NCBI GenBank assembly: GCA_023393635.1
Contig: JAEWKT010000042.1
Span: 1 to 64,000 of the forward strand
Source of the DNA: Pseudomonadota bacterium
GTDB taxonomy: Bacteria; Pseudomonadota; Gammaproteobacteria; Pseudomonadales; Moraxellaceae
Length of the DNA stretch: 64,000 bases
Direction: 5' to 3'
Below, one piece after another: positions 6,108 through 14,377 of the stretch (position 1 is its first letter; every line of letters starts with the position of its first letter). The notes beneath the pieces were generated by a model. It had not been told where the DNA came from. It worked only from the letters and a program-made list of their open reading frames with translations, and did no database searches. The translations under genes were made by a program, and so were the position numbers.

Positions 6108-8861
6108 ATGAATGCCGTTGAAATTGAAGCAGCCGTCTCCGAACTTGCTGAAAAACCGTTCGATGCTCAAGAGTTTGCTTATGACTTTTTAAGAGCTTTT
6201 GGTAATAAAGAAACAACAATAAAAAAACTACGTGTTGGTCAAAGTAATTCTTCAGACATTGAGAACGGTGTACTGCAAAGAAACTATATTCACATAGCTG
6301 TATGTGATCAGGACTCAGTCTCTCAAACTTTGAACGCACTAAGAGAAAGTAAGGCAACAGAGAAAGCAAAGGCCAAGTTCATTCTCGCTACAGATGGTGT
6401 GGATTTACAAGCTGAAGATCTGATTTCTGGTGAGACTATAAGCTCTGCTTTTTCAAATTTTGCGGAACATTTTGGATTTTTCTTACCATTAGCTGGTATA
6501 TCAACCATTCGGGAAATTAAAGACAACCCGATTGATGTACGTGCAACTGGACGTTTAAATAAACTCTACATCGAATTACTAAAAGAAAATCCAGATTGGG
6601 CGACTGAGGAACGTCGCCAAGACATGAACCACTTCATGGCACGTTTAATCTTCTGTTTCTTCGCAGAAGATACTGAAATTTTCCAGCCAAGTGGAATTTT
6701 TACTCATACAATAGAACAAATGTCCGAACGTGATTCAAGCAACACACATGAAGTCATTAGTACATTATTCCATGCGATGAATGTGGATCATCCTCAACGT
6801 GAAGATATAAAGCTTCCTGTTTGGTCGAGAAAATTCCCTTATGTAAATGGTGGTCTATTCTCTGGTAGTACAGAAGTACCAAAATTTTCAAAGATTGCTC
6901 GTACCTACTTGTTGCATGCTGGCGAATTGAACTGGCAAAAAATTAATCCAGATATTTTTGGATCAATGATTCAAGCAGTCACCAATGATGATGAGCGTGG
7001 TTCATTGGGGATGCACTATACTAGTGTGCCAAACATCTTAAAGGTACTAAATCCTCTATTCTTGGATGATTTAAACGAGCAATTAGAAGCATCAAAGGAA
7101 AGTCCTTTAAAGTTGCTTAATTTACGCAAACGTATTGCACGGATTCGTGTATTTGACCCTGCATGTGGATCGGGGAATTTCCTTGTTATTGCGTATAAGG
7201 AATTACGTAAGATTGAGGCTCAAATTAATAAGCTTCGTAATGAAGAAGGACGTGCAACTGATATTCCATTAACGAATTTCCGTGGTATTGAGATTAATAG
7301 CTTTCCCGCTGAAATTGCACGTTTAGCACTGGTGATTGCTGAGTATCAATCGAATGTTCAGTACTGTGGTCAGATTGAGGCACTACAAACAGTATTGCCT
7401 CTCTCTAAAGAGAACTGGATTATCTGTGGTAATGCTTTGCGTTTGGATTGGTTAAGTATTTGTCCACCGACAGGTAATGCAGTAAAAGTTGTTGCAGATG
7501 ACTTATTTGAAACACCATTAGAGCAAACGGAAATTGATTTTGAAAATGAAGGCGGTGAAATTTATATTTGTGGTAACCCACCTTTTGCAGGTCAGAAAAA
7601 GAAGAATGATGCTCAAAGAGAAGACATGAAGTTTTATATGTCAAAATACATGAGTAGTTTTGGTGAGCTTGATTATGTAACAGCTTTTTATTTAAAAGCT
7701 GCTGAATATTGTAAATTTACACAAGCTTCGGCAGCTCTAGTCTCGACCAATTCGGTAGTACAAGGTAGACATGTACCAAGTTTTTGGCCTATTGTTTTTA
7801 ACTTAGGGTGTGAAATTAGTTTTGCCTATACCTCTTTCCCATGGTCGAATAATGCTGCCAATAATGCTTCGGTATATTGTGTTATTATTGGATTGCGACA
7901 AATTAACAATAAGAAAAAATATTTATTTAATTTAAATGAAAAGATTGAAGTAAATAAAATTAACGGGTACTTAATTGATTTTGACAATATAGTGGTCGAA
8001 AAGAGTAAAAAACCACTTTCAGCAGATTTGCAAGTAATGCGTTCAGGAAATATGCCTCTTGACGGAGGGAATTTATTTCTTTCGCGTGAAGAAGTGGAAT
8101 ATTTGAAAGAGAATTCACCTGAAGCAATGAAGTTTGTTAGACAGGTGGTTGGTGCTAAGGAAATAAATCAGGGTTTAATTCGTTACTGTTTATGGATTAA
8201 AGATAACGATCTAAATGAAGCCATTAATATTAGTTTAATAAAAGATAAAATTGAACTTTGTAAAGAATTTCGAAAGTCCTCAAGTGCACCAAAACTTGCA
8301 GAAATTCCACACGCTTTCCGAGATAGACATAGTCAGAATTATTCAGCAATAATTTTACCGAATTTATCCTCTGAAAAACGACAGCGTCGTATTCCCATAT
8401 TAGTTAAAGACAATGTAATTCCAACAAATTTAGCCTTAGCTATTTATGATGGAGAAATTTTTCAGGTGGCGATTTTAGCAAGTCGATTGCACCATCTATG
8501 GGTTGAAGCGGTATGTGGTAAATTAAAACAAGATTATAGATATTCAAATGATCTTGGTTGGCATACATTTCCATTACCTAAATTGACATCAAATCAGAAG
8601 GCGGAGTTAACTACTTTATCTGAGGATTTACTCCTTGCCATTGAGTCAGAGTACCCATCTACACTAAATGATATTTATAACAATGGCATGACTTTAGAAA
8701 GCCTGCCAACACGTATATTTAATGCACATAGTCAAATTGATGCATATTTAGAACGTATTTATATAGGTCGTTGCTTTAAAAATGATACTGAGCGACTAGA
8801 GAAACTATTTTCAATGTATACAGACATGACTTCAAAACAAGCTGGGAAGAAAAAAGCATGA
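6108..8861 (+). CDS. MmeI/YeeA-type class I DNA methyltransferase, probably without nuclease activity
   Basis: 917 residues from the ATG at 6108; an upstream TTG at 6063 is less likely. The order fits type IIL/YeeA-like proteins: N-terminal domain (1-150, with DIENGVLQRNYIHIAVC), helical spacer with NHFMARLIFCFFAEDT, a G-M-H-Y-T-S motif (the usual Y-T/F-T-P equivalent), SAM motif FDPACGSGNF (349-358), catalytic NPPF (490-493), then a target-recognition region and helical C-terminus. The N-terminal part lacks the D...E-x-K nuclease residues of MmeI, so cutting probably depends on the partner nuclease at 11306. Its stop overlaps the helicase start as ATGA. It is predicted to methylate adenine and set specificity for the operon. 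Confidence 0.82.
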   Translation: MNAVEIEAAVSELAEKPFDAQEFAYDFLRAFGNKETTIKKLRVGQSNSSDIENGVLQRNYIHIAVCDQDSVSQTLNALRESKATEKAKAKFILATDGVDLQAEDLISGETISSAFSNFAEHFGFFLPLAGISTIREIKDNPIDVRATGRLNKLYIELLKENPDWATEERRQDMNHFMARLIFCFFAEDTEIFQPSGIFTHTIEQMSERDSSNTHEVISTLFHAMNVDHPQREDIKLPVWSRKFPYVNGGLFSGSTEVPKFSKIARTYLLHAGELNWQKINPDIFGSMIQAVTNDDERGSLGMHYTSVPNILKVLNPLFLDDLNEQLEASKESPLKLLNLRKRIARIRVFDPACGSGNFLVIAYKELRKIEAQINKLRNEEGRATDIPLTNFRGIEINSFPAEIARLALVIAEYQSNVQYCGQIEALQTVLPLSKENWIICGNALRLDWLSICPPTGNAVKVVADDLFETPLEQTEIDFENEGGEIYICGNPPFAGQKKKNDAQREDMKFYMSKYMSSFGELDYVTAFYLKAAEYCKFTQASAALVSTNSVVQGRHVPSFWPIVFNLGCEISFAYTSFPWSNNAANNASVYCVIIGLRQINNKKKYLFNLNEKIEVNKINGYLIDFDNIVVEKSKKPLSADLQVMRSGNMPLDGGNLFLSREEVEYLKENSPEAMKFVRQVVGAKEINQGLIRYCLWIKDNDLNEAINISLIKDKIELCKEFRKSSSAPKLAEIPHAFRDRHSQNYSAIILPNLSSEKRQRRIPILVKDNVIPTNLALAIYDGEIFQVAILASRLHHLWVEAVCGKLKQDYRYSNDLGWHTFPLPKLTSNQKAELTTLSEDLLLAIESEYPSTLNDIYNNGMTLESLPTRIFNAHSQIDAYLERIYIGRCFKNDTERLEKLFSMYTDMTSKQAGKKKA

Positions 8862-11002
8862 CAACTTTAGAGAATCCAACAAATAAACGAACTGTTCCTG
8901 CTGTTTCAATAAAAACTGCTTGTACTGGAGCTTCAAATAAGGCGAATGAGTTAGGTATGCGCCCAATGCAGGAACGAGCCTTTGAAAAGCGGGGGGAACA
9001 ATACTTATTAATTAAATCTCCACCTGCTTCTGGTAAGTCACGAGCATTGATGTTTATTGCACTTGATAAGTTAGCAAACCAAGGAATACAACAGGCTTTA
9101 ATTGTTGTTCCTGAACGCTCGATTGGTAGTAGTTTCGCAGATGAGGAACTCACTAAGTATGGATTCTGGGCAGATTGGAAGGTTCAACCACATTGGAATT
9201 TATGTAATGCTCCAAATGCCGATGATGAAAAAGTGGCAAAATCTAAAGTTAAGGCAGTTGGTGAGTTCTTAGCAGGGGATGACAAAGTCTTAGTGTGTAC
9301 CCATGCGACATTCCGCTTCGCTGTTGAAGAATTAGGTATAGAATCTTTTGATAATCGGCTCATTGCGATTGATGAATTTCATCATGTGAGCAGTAATCCA
9401 GACAATAAGTTAGGTGCTCAATTGAGCCAATTTATTGAACGTGATAAAGCTCATATTGTTGCGATGACAGGTTCTTACTTCCGTGGTGATTCAGAAGCAG
9501 TTTTATCTCCGATAGATGAAAATAAGTTTGAAACAGTTACCTATACTTATTATGAGCAGCTGAATGGCTACACCTATTTAAAGGCACTTGATATTGGTTA
9601 TTTTTTCTATACAGGAAAATACACTGATGCTGTAATGAAAGTATTAGACCCCCACCTAAAAACAATCATTCATATTCCGAATGTTAACTCAAAAGAAAGT
9701 ACTAAAATTGGTAAACATCTTGAAGTTGAACACATTATGGATGAACTAGGTACTTGGAAAGGTGTAGATGATCAAACAGGATTTCATTTAATTGAAAACA
9801 CAACTGAATTTGGTAACAAACGTATTTTAAAAGTTGCAGATCTTGTAGATGATAGCGATGCCGCAAAACGTTCAAAGGTATTAACAGCCCTAAAAGATCC
9901 CAAACAACGTTATAATCGAGACCATGTTGACATCATCATTGCACTGGGGATGGCAAAAGAAGGCTTTGACTGGATCTGGTGTGAGCATGCTCTCACAATT
10001 GGTTATCGCAGCAGTCTGACTGAAATTGTACAAATTATTGGTCGTGCGACACGCGATGCCGAAGGCAAGCATCGTGCAAAGTTTACTAATCTTATTGCTG
10101 AACCAGATGCTTCAGAAAAGCTTGTGGTGGAAGCTGTCAATGATATGTTAAAAGCGATTGCAGCCAGTCTCTTAATGGAACAAGTGCTTGCCCCACGCTT
10201 TGAATTTACTCCTAAAGATCAAGGTGCTTTAGATGGCTTTGATTATGGTGAAGATGGTTACCAGAAAGGTAAAAATAATATAGGTATTAATGATAAAACA
10301 GGACAAGTCCATGTTGAAATTAATGGCCTTAAAAAACCCGAATCTGAAGAAGCTAATCGAATCTGTAAGGAAGATTTGAATGAGATCATCACAGCCTTTG
10401 TACAGAATAAATCAGCAATTGAACGAGGCTTATTCGACCAAGAGAATATTGTTCCAGAAGAGCTAACACAATTAGCATTGGGGAAAATTGTTCAGGAAAA
10501 ATACCCAGAGCTAGAAGCTGAAGATCAAGAAGCAGTTCGTCAACATGCAATTGCAGCTTTTAACTTAATTCAACAAGCAAAGAAAGAACTTGAACAGGCG
10601 CAGGAAACGCTTGGGGGAACTACTCCCCAATTTACAGATTCTGATAACAAACCTGAATCAAATTTAGCCTTTATTCAAGGCGTAAAGAGGTTTATAAATG
10701 TCAGAGATCTTGATATTGACTTAATTGATCATATCAATCCATTTGAATCAGCTTATGCTGTACTTTCAAAAGCAATGGATGAGGCTACACTGCGTCAAGT
10801 CCAAGCTCATATTTCAGCTAAACGTATCAATCTAAGCCCTGAAGAGGCAAAAGACTTAGCAATTCGTGCAGTACAATTTAAAAAAGAACGTGGTCGTTTA
10901 CCAGATATAAATTCTCAAGATGCTTGGGAAAAAAGGATGGCAGAAGGTGTTGCAGCTTTTGCAAGATTCAAAGCACAAGAAAAAGCGAAATCTGATATTT
11001 GA
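8858..11002 (+). CDS. SF2 DEAD/DEAH-type helicase of a restriction-like operon
   Basis: 714 residues, start overlapping the methylase stop. Motif I is PPASGKSRA (54-62), motif II IDEFHH (about 170-175), motif III MTGSY, and motifs V/VI lie in AKEGFDWIW and IVQIIGRATRD (about 389-399). These indicate an ATP-dependent translocase like those of type I/III restriction subunits, but no nuclease domain is fused. The last 50 residues hold an F-x-x-x-R-x-R-x-P...W-E-K-R module that recurs in both downstream proteins, suggesting a docking element. It probably translocates DNA and hands it to the GIY-YIG protein. Function is inferred from motifs and operon order. Confidence 0.82.
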   Translation: MTTLENPTNKRTVPAVSIKTACTGASNKANELGMRPMQERAFEKRGEQYLLIKSPPASGKSRALMFIALDKLANQGIQQALIVVPERSIGSSFADEELTKYGFWADWKVQPHWNLCNAPNADDEKVAKSKVKAVGEFLAGDDKVLVCTHATFRFAVEELGIESFDNRLIAIDEFHHVSSNPDNKLGAQLSQFIERDKAHIVAMTGSYFRGDSEAVLSPIDENKFETVTYTYYEQLNGYTYLKALDIGYFFYTGKYTDAVMKVLDPHLKTIIHIPNVNSKESTKIGKHLEVEHIMDELGTWKGVDDQTGFHLIENTTEFGNKRILKVADLVDDSDAAKRSKVLTALKDPKQRYNRDHVDIIIALGMAKEGFDWIWCEHALTIGYRSSLTEIVQIIGRATRDAEGKHRAKFTNLIAEPDASEKLVVEAVNDMLKAIAASLLMEQVLAPRFEFTPKDQGALDGFDYGEDGYQKGKNNIGINDKTGQVHVEINGLKKPESEEANRICKEDLNEIITAFVQNKSAIERGLFDQENIVPEELTQLALGKIVQEKYPELEAEDQEAVRQHAIAAFNLIQQAKKELEQAQETLGGTTPQFTDSDNKPESNLAFIQGVKRFINVRDLDIDLIDHINPFESAYAVLSKAMDEATLRQVQAHISAKRINLSPEEAKDLAIRAVQFKKERGRLPDINSQDAWEKRMAEGVAAFARFKAQEKAKSDI

Positions 11003-11018
11003 TATTGGACAATAAGTA

Positions 11019-11291
11019 ATGAAACGTCTTTCAGATGAACAGATTCTAGATGAACTAGAAATCAAACTTGAGTTAAAATCTACTAAGGTTTTAACCCCGT
11101 TAGAAGAGCGTCTAATTTCTGGGTTTGAGGAGATTAATGTCTTCTATGAAACTCATCAACGAGTTCCATGCCTTAATGATGATGCAGATATCTTTGAAAA
11201 ATTATGTGCGTCTCGTCTTGACAAAATTAAACAGAACTCTGCAATGAGTTCTGTTGTAGTCCATCTCGATAAATTCGAACTATTAGGTTAA
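11019..11291 (+). CDS. Small helicase-associated protein, paralogous to the N-terminus of the next gene
   Basis: 90 residues, 16 bp after the helicase and 14 bp before the nuclease gene. It contains ILDELEIKLEL then EERLISGFEEINVFYETHQR, VP, and DIFEKLCASRLDKI. This aligns along its length with residues 1-95 of the GIY-YIG protein (LLSELGIDL, EERLISGFEEIVQFYEKNHR, DIFERLYAVRLNQL). It looks like a duplicated adaptor domain without the nuclease. It may bind the helicase or compete with the nuclease for the same site. No family name is known to me. Confidence 0.65.
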   Translation: MKRLSDEQILDELEIKLELKSTKVLTPLEERLISGFEEINVFYETHQRVPCLNDDADIFEKLCASRLDKIKQNSAMSSVVVHLDKFELLG

Positions 11292-11305
11292 ACAAGGTAA
11301 ATTTT

Positions 11306-12508
11306 ATGGCTGATATTTCTGATGATGATTTGCTATCAGAATTAGGTATAGATTTAGCACCAGTAAAACAGGTGACCTATACAGCCAAAGAAGAGCGTTT
11401 GATCTCTGGATTTGAAGAAATTGTTCAATTCTACGAAAAAAACCATAGAGTTCCATCCAACTCAAATGATACTGATATTTTTGAACGCCTTTATGCTGTT
11501 AGGCTTAATCAGCTTAGAAAATTGCCTGAAGCTATATCTCTTCTAAAAGACTTTGATCAACACAATCTATTAAATAGTATTACTTCTGAACCATCTGACA
11601 TATCTGAATTAGAGGATGATGATTTACTTTCTGAATTAGGGATTGAATTGGAAGATGAAGAAAATATTCTTGTCTTACAGAATGTGAGAACCCAAAAAGA
11701 GCGTGATGCAAATGAGCTAACGGCAACTCGCAAAGTTTGCTCAGATTTCGATGTATTTAAAACTTTATTTGATCAGATTAATTCAGATATTGAAAATGGG
11801 CAACGTATAACAAAAGCTTTCGGTAAAGATGCAAGTATTGAACTTAATGATTGGTTCATTGTAGATGGTCAAATCGTCTATGTTGCTGAAGTCGGAGAGT
11901 ATTTTAAAGCTCCTAATGGTGAAACAGATGCTCGATTGCGAGCTATTTATTCTAATGGTACAGAGAGTAATTTATTAATGCGCTCTTTGAAGAAAGCCTT
12001 AAATAGTGATAAGACAAGTCGACGAATTTTAGTTAAAAACAATGCAGGGCCATTATTTCATTCATCTGAGTCTCAAGACGAGGAGAATCACATCGAAATT
12101 AAAAGTGGCACTATTTATGTCTTGCGAAGTAAGTCAGATAACTCATTCATTAAAGAGCATAAAGATGTCATTCACAAAATTGGTGTGACCACAAGTAAGG
12201 TCAACCAGCGGATTACTGATGCAAAGAATGATCCTACTTATCTACTCGCAGATGTTGAGCTTGTTGCTAGCTATGGGTTACCAGAAAATATTGTGCCGCA
12301 TAAATTAGAAAAGCTTATTCATAAAGTCCTACAATCAGCTCAGTTGGATATTAATATCGAAGATAGATTTGGGAAACCTGTGAAACCAAAAGAATGGTTC
12401 TTGGTTTCTCTTAACATCATTAATGACATTATTGAGCACATTAAAAATGGCTCTATTGAGACTGTTTACTACGATGCAGAAAAAGCTCAGCTGATTTCCA
12501 CATCTTAG
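11306..12508 (+). CDS. GIY-YIG (T5orf172-like) nuclease with N-terminal adaptor repeats
   Basis: 400 residues. Residues 1-95 are the adaptor shared with the preceding small protein, and a second DDDLLSELGIELED copy begins near 103. Residues 268 to about 375 form a GIY-YIG/T5orf172-type domain: G-T-I-Y-V-L-R-S, then HKIGVTTSKVNQRI (I-G replaces Y-I-G, with Arg in the following helix), and LEKLIHKVL carrying the expected Glu. It is the only recognisable nuclease in the operon, so it is the likely cutting subunit acting with the methylase and helicase. It ends two bases before the transposon-end repeats, so it is the last cargo gene. Confidence 0.78.
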   Translation: MADISDDDLLSELGIDLAPVKQVTYTAKEERLISGFEEIVQFYEKNHRVPSNSNDTDIFERLYAVRLNQLRKLPEAISLLKDFDQHNLLNSITSEPSDISELEDDDLLSELGIELEDEENILVLQNVRTQKERDANELTATRKVCSDFDVFKTLFDQINSDIENGQRITKAFGKDASIELNDWFIVDGQIVYVAEVGEYFKAPNGETDARLRAIYSNGTESNLLMRSLKKALNSDKTSRRILVKNNAGPLFHSSESQDEENHIEIKSGTIYVLRSKSDNSFIKEHKDVIHKIGVTTSKVNQRITDAKNDPTYLLADVELVASYGLPENIVPHKLEKLIHKVLQSAQLDINIEDRFGKPVKPKEWFLVSLNIINDIIEHIKNGSIETVYYDAEKAQLISTS

Positions 12509-12510
12509 TT

Positions 12511-12649
12511 AGTATGAAACTTTATTGTCTTCTTTCCCATCCTGAATATCCTAAAACAAAAAGCAGTATGAAACTCTATTGTTTTAGGGTGAACTAAATA
12601 TCAATAACTTACGGACAGGCTGAGTATGAGACTTTATTGTCTCATTACA
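12511..12649 (-). repeat. Tn7-like transposon end with three TnsB-type sites
   Basis: Read on the minus strand from 12649, the end begins TGTAATGA and is followed by GACAATAAAGTCTCATACT (12641-12623), then AACAATAGAGTTTCATACT (12583-12565) and GACAATAAAGTTTCATACT (12529-12511). Sites are 58 and 54 bp apart. Three spaced TnsB sites in about 140 bp behind an 8-bp terminus is the layout of the left end of Tn7, whose sites carry the same GACAATAAAG core. The sequences between sites are unrelated to each other. Confidence 0.75.
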
Positions 12650-12695
12650 TTTTTCTGACAAGCCATAAACCATTACTCACTATGGTTCATTTTAT

Positions 12696-12740
12696 AACCC
12701 CTGTTATGCGCATATTAAACGACCATAACAGGGGTTTTAT
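12696..12740 (+). terminator. Rho-independent terminator just outside the element
   Basis: AACCCCTGTTATG (12696-12708) pairs perfectly with CATAACAGGGGTT (12724-12736) across a 15-base loop and is followed by TTTTATATTTTT on the plus strand. The T-run faces rightward, so it ends transcripts coming from the left. It was probably the terminator of a chromosomal gene now separated from it by the inserted island; it now follows the nuclease gene. Confidence 0.75.
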
Positions 12741-12769
12741 ATTTTTAGTCCAGCAATGAAAACGGATTG

Positions 12770-13570
12770 TTAAACAAATCCCTTAACAATAAAAAAGCAG
12801 CCAACAATCAATAACATGACTGCAAAACATTTTTTAAGTACGCTGGGCGATAATGCATGTGCTGCTTTTGCACCGAGCTTGGCTGTAAAGAAACTCATGA
12901 TACTAATGCCTAAAAAAGCATAAATATGCACAAATCCAATGGCATTGGGAACATTAACTTGCTCTTGCATCCCAAAAAACATAAATCCCACAGCACCCGC
13001 AATGGCAATTGGTAAACCGCATGCAGCTGATGTACCAACTGCTTTTTGCATGATGATGCCATAATGATTGAGATACGGTACGGTTAAGCTCCCGCCGCCA
13101 ATCCCAAAAATTGCTGATGCAACGCCAATCCCAGTCCCTGCAAATACCTGTTTGGTCGTTGAAGGCAGTAATTTATTCTGATCGACCACTTTTTTTGCAC
13201 CAGCAAACATGGTGTAAGCCACCCAAATCACAAAAACGCCGATCAGTAATTGCAAATGTGCGCCAGAAAGTAAGCCTGCAATCCCTGCGCCTAAAAAAGA
13301 ACCGATAACCAGCCCAGGCGCCAGATTTTTAAATACTGGCCAGATGACTGCACCATTTTTATTGTGTGCCATTAATGAGCTAATAGAGGTCACCATAATG
13401 GTCGCTAACGAAGTTCCTAGCGCCATATGCATGATTACGTCAGGATCGTAGCCCATTTGGGTAAATACCACATACAAAATAGGGACGATGATGGTGCCAC
13501 CACCTACACCAAAAAGTCCTGCGGCAAAACCCGCCAGTGCGCCGATGACTAAAAAAATAATTAATTCCAC
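12770..13570 (-). CDS. TSUP (TauE/SafE) family membrane exporter
   Basis: 266 residues starting at GTG 13570. The N-terminal G-x-x-A-G-F-x-A-G-L-F-G-V-G-G-G and the internal repeat ASAIFGIGGGSLTVPYLNHYG (about residues 150-172) are the paired half signatures of TauE/SafE-type permeases. Around seven or eight hydrophobic helices are visible. The family moves sulfite, sulfoacetate or other small organic anions. It lies 44 bp after the flavin reductase and appears to be the last gene of the mesX-mesD operon, so a sulfur-linked substrate is plausible but not shown. Confidence 0.85.
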   Translation of the reverse strand: MELIIFLVIGALAGFAAGLFGVGGGTIIVPILYVVFTQMGYDPDVIMHMALGTSLATIMVTSISSLMAHNKNGAVIWPVFKNLAPGLVIGSFLGAGIAGLLSGAHLQLLIGVFVIWVAYTMFAGAKKVVDQNKLLPSTTKQVFAGTGIGVASAIFGIGGGSLTVPYLNHYGIIMQKAVGTSAACGLPIAIAGAVGFMFFGMQEQVNVPNAIGFVHIYAFLGISIMSFFTAKLGAKAAHALSPSVLKKCFAVMLLIVGCFFIVKGFV

Positions 13571-13614
13571 GATAATAATTGGTTCCGAGATCGACGTGTT
13601 AAAGCAAAGAGGGC

Positions 13615-14220
13615 TTAAGCAATTTCTGCCTGATTTGTATGCTGGCCAGCTTGCTGCTCTATGTTTTGGTGACCAGTGTTTTGATCACCAGTATCGTGAT
13701 GCCCAATAGAATGATAAGCACGATTAAAATAGGCCAGCCCTTGCTGCTGTTGACCATGATCTTGTTGGTCTTGGTCTTGCTGATCTTGCTCTTGTTGACT
13801 ATGTTGAATTGCGACAATAGGGCAGATAAAAATACTATGTGTTCCCACTTCCTGAATTTGCTCAATTTGGCAATCAAAACTTACCAAGGCATCTGTTAAA
13901 ACAGGGGCACCAGTGTGTAATGCTGTCCAGTTGCCATATTCAAAGCGCTGTTCTGGACTCATCTGGGACGAAAATGCGTTGGAAATCTGCTGATGCTGCG
14001 CCCCTAAAACATTAACGGTTAAAATTTTATTTTCTACAAAATGACCATGTGATCGAGATGCTTTATTCATACAGACCAATAATGTCGGCGGTGTATCCGT
14101 GACACCACATACGGCAGATGCAGTAAATCCATAACGACCAGACACCCCTGCCGTAGTAATCACATTGACCGCACTGGTTAGCATGGACATTGCATTTCTA
14201 AAGTCAGTTACTTTTATCAT
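13615..14220 (-). CDS. Flavin reductase family protein with Gln/Asp-rich insert and His/Gln-rich tail
   Basis: 201 residues from the ATG at 14220, with GGAAC upstream. Residues 1-135 match the FMN-binding split-barrel reductases (RutF/HpaC type): F-R-x-A-M-x-x-L...V-x-V-I-T, GFTASAVCGVTDTPPTLLVC, and H-F-V-E-N...V-N-V-L. The segment before the usual Y-F-x-R-x-Y-H motif (here YFNRAYHSI) is a low-complexity run of Gln, Asp and Glu, and about 30 Gln/His/Thr-rich residues follow. Such proteins supply reduced flavin to partner monooxygenases. MesX/MesD needs oxygen, so this gene is a good candidate for its electron supply; that link is inferred from the operon. Confidence 0.78.
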   Translation of the reverse strand: MIKVTDFRNAMSMLTSAVNVITTAGVSGRYGFTASAVCGVTDTPPTLLVCMNKASRSHGHFVENKILTVNVLGAQHQQISNAFSSQMSPEQRFEYGNWTALHTGAPVLTDALVSFDCQIEQIQEVGTHSIFICPIVAIQHSQQEQDQQDQDQQDHGQQQQGLAYFNRAYHSIGHHDTGDQNTGHQNIEQQAGQHTNQAEIA

Positions 14221-14377
14221 CACCTTGTTCCAAATTGTTGCAAAATTGAACCTTAGCTTTTTGCTTTAGATTGACTCATACCGCGCGATTGCATCACGCT
14301 GGTACTTCATCGAACAGCTAACCCTTTACACCTCACCAAACAGTTTGCCATTGGGTCAAGAGCTGTTGGGCTAAAAA

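Larger units (their letters stand above)
5664..12649. mobile_element. Tn7-like element carrying a methylase/helicase/nuclease cargo (transposition genes lost)
   Basis: Bounded by TGTAA... at 5664 and ...TTACA at 12649, with one TnsB-type site visible at the left and three at the right. A tnsA remnant lies just inside the left end; no tnsB, tnsC or targeting gene remains, so the element cannot move by itself. Cargo is the 6108-12508 operon. The flanks differ (CCACT at 5659-5663, TTTTT at 12650-12654), so no simple target duplication is preserved. A nested or tandem insertion history is likely. Tn7-like elements are known carriers of defence genes. Confidence 0.65.

Noticed and set aside
12511..12642. 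Three evenly spaced 19-bp repeats as a small CRISPR array
   Set aside because: Repeats are imperfect, no cas genes are near, the spacing differs by 4 bp, and the sequences match Tn7-type TnsB sites with a proper TGT terminus just outside.
12623..12646. TGAGAC...GTCTCA hairpin as a small RNA or terminator
   Set aside because: The stem is inherent in the transposon-end site and is poorly kept in the copy at 12511; no T-run follows.
13639..13899. Plus-strand open frame within the flavin reductase gene
   Set aside because: It is the antisense of the Gln/Asp-rich repeat tract, giving an artificial Leu-rich protein.
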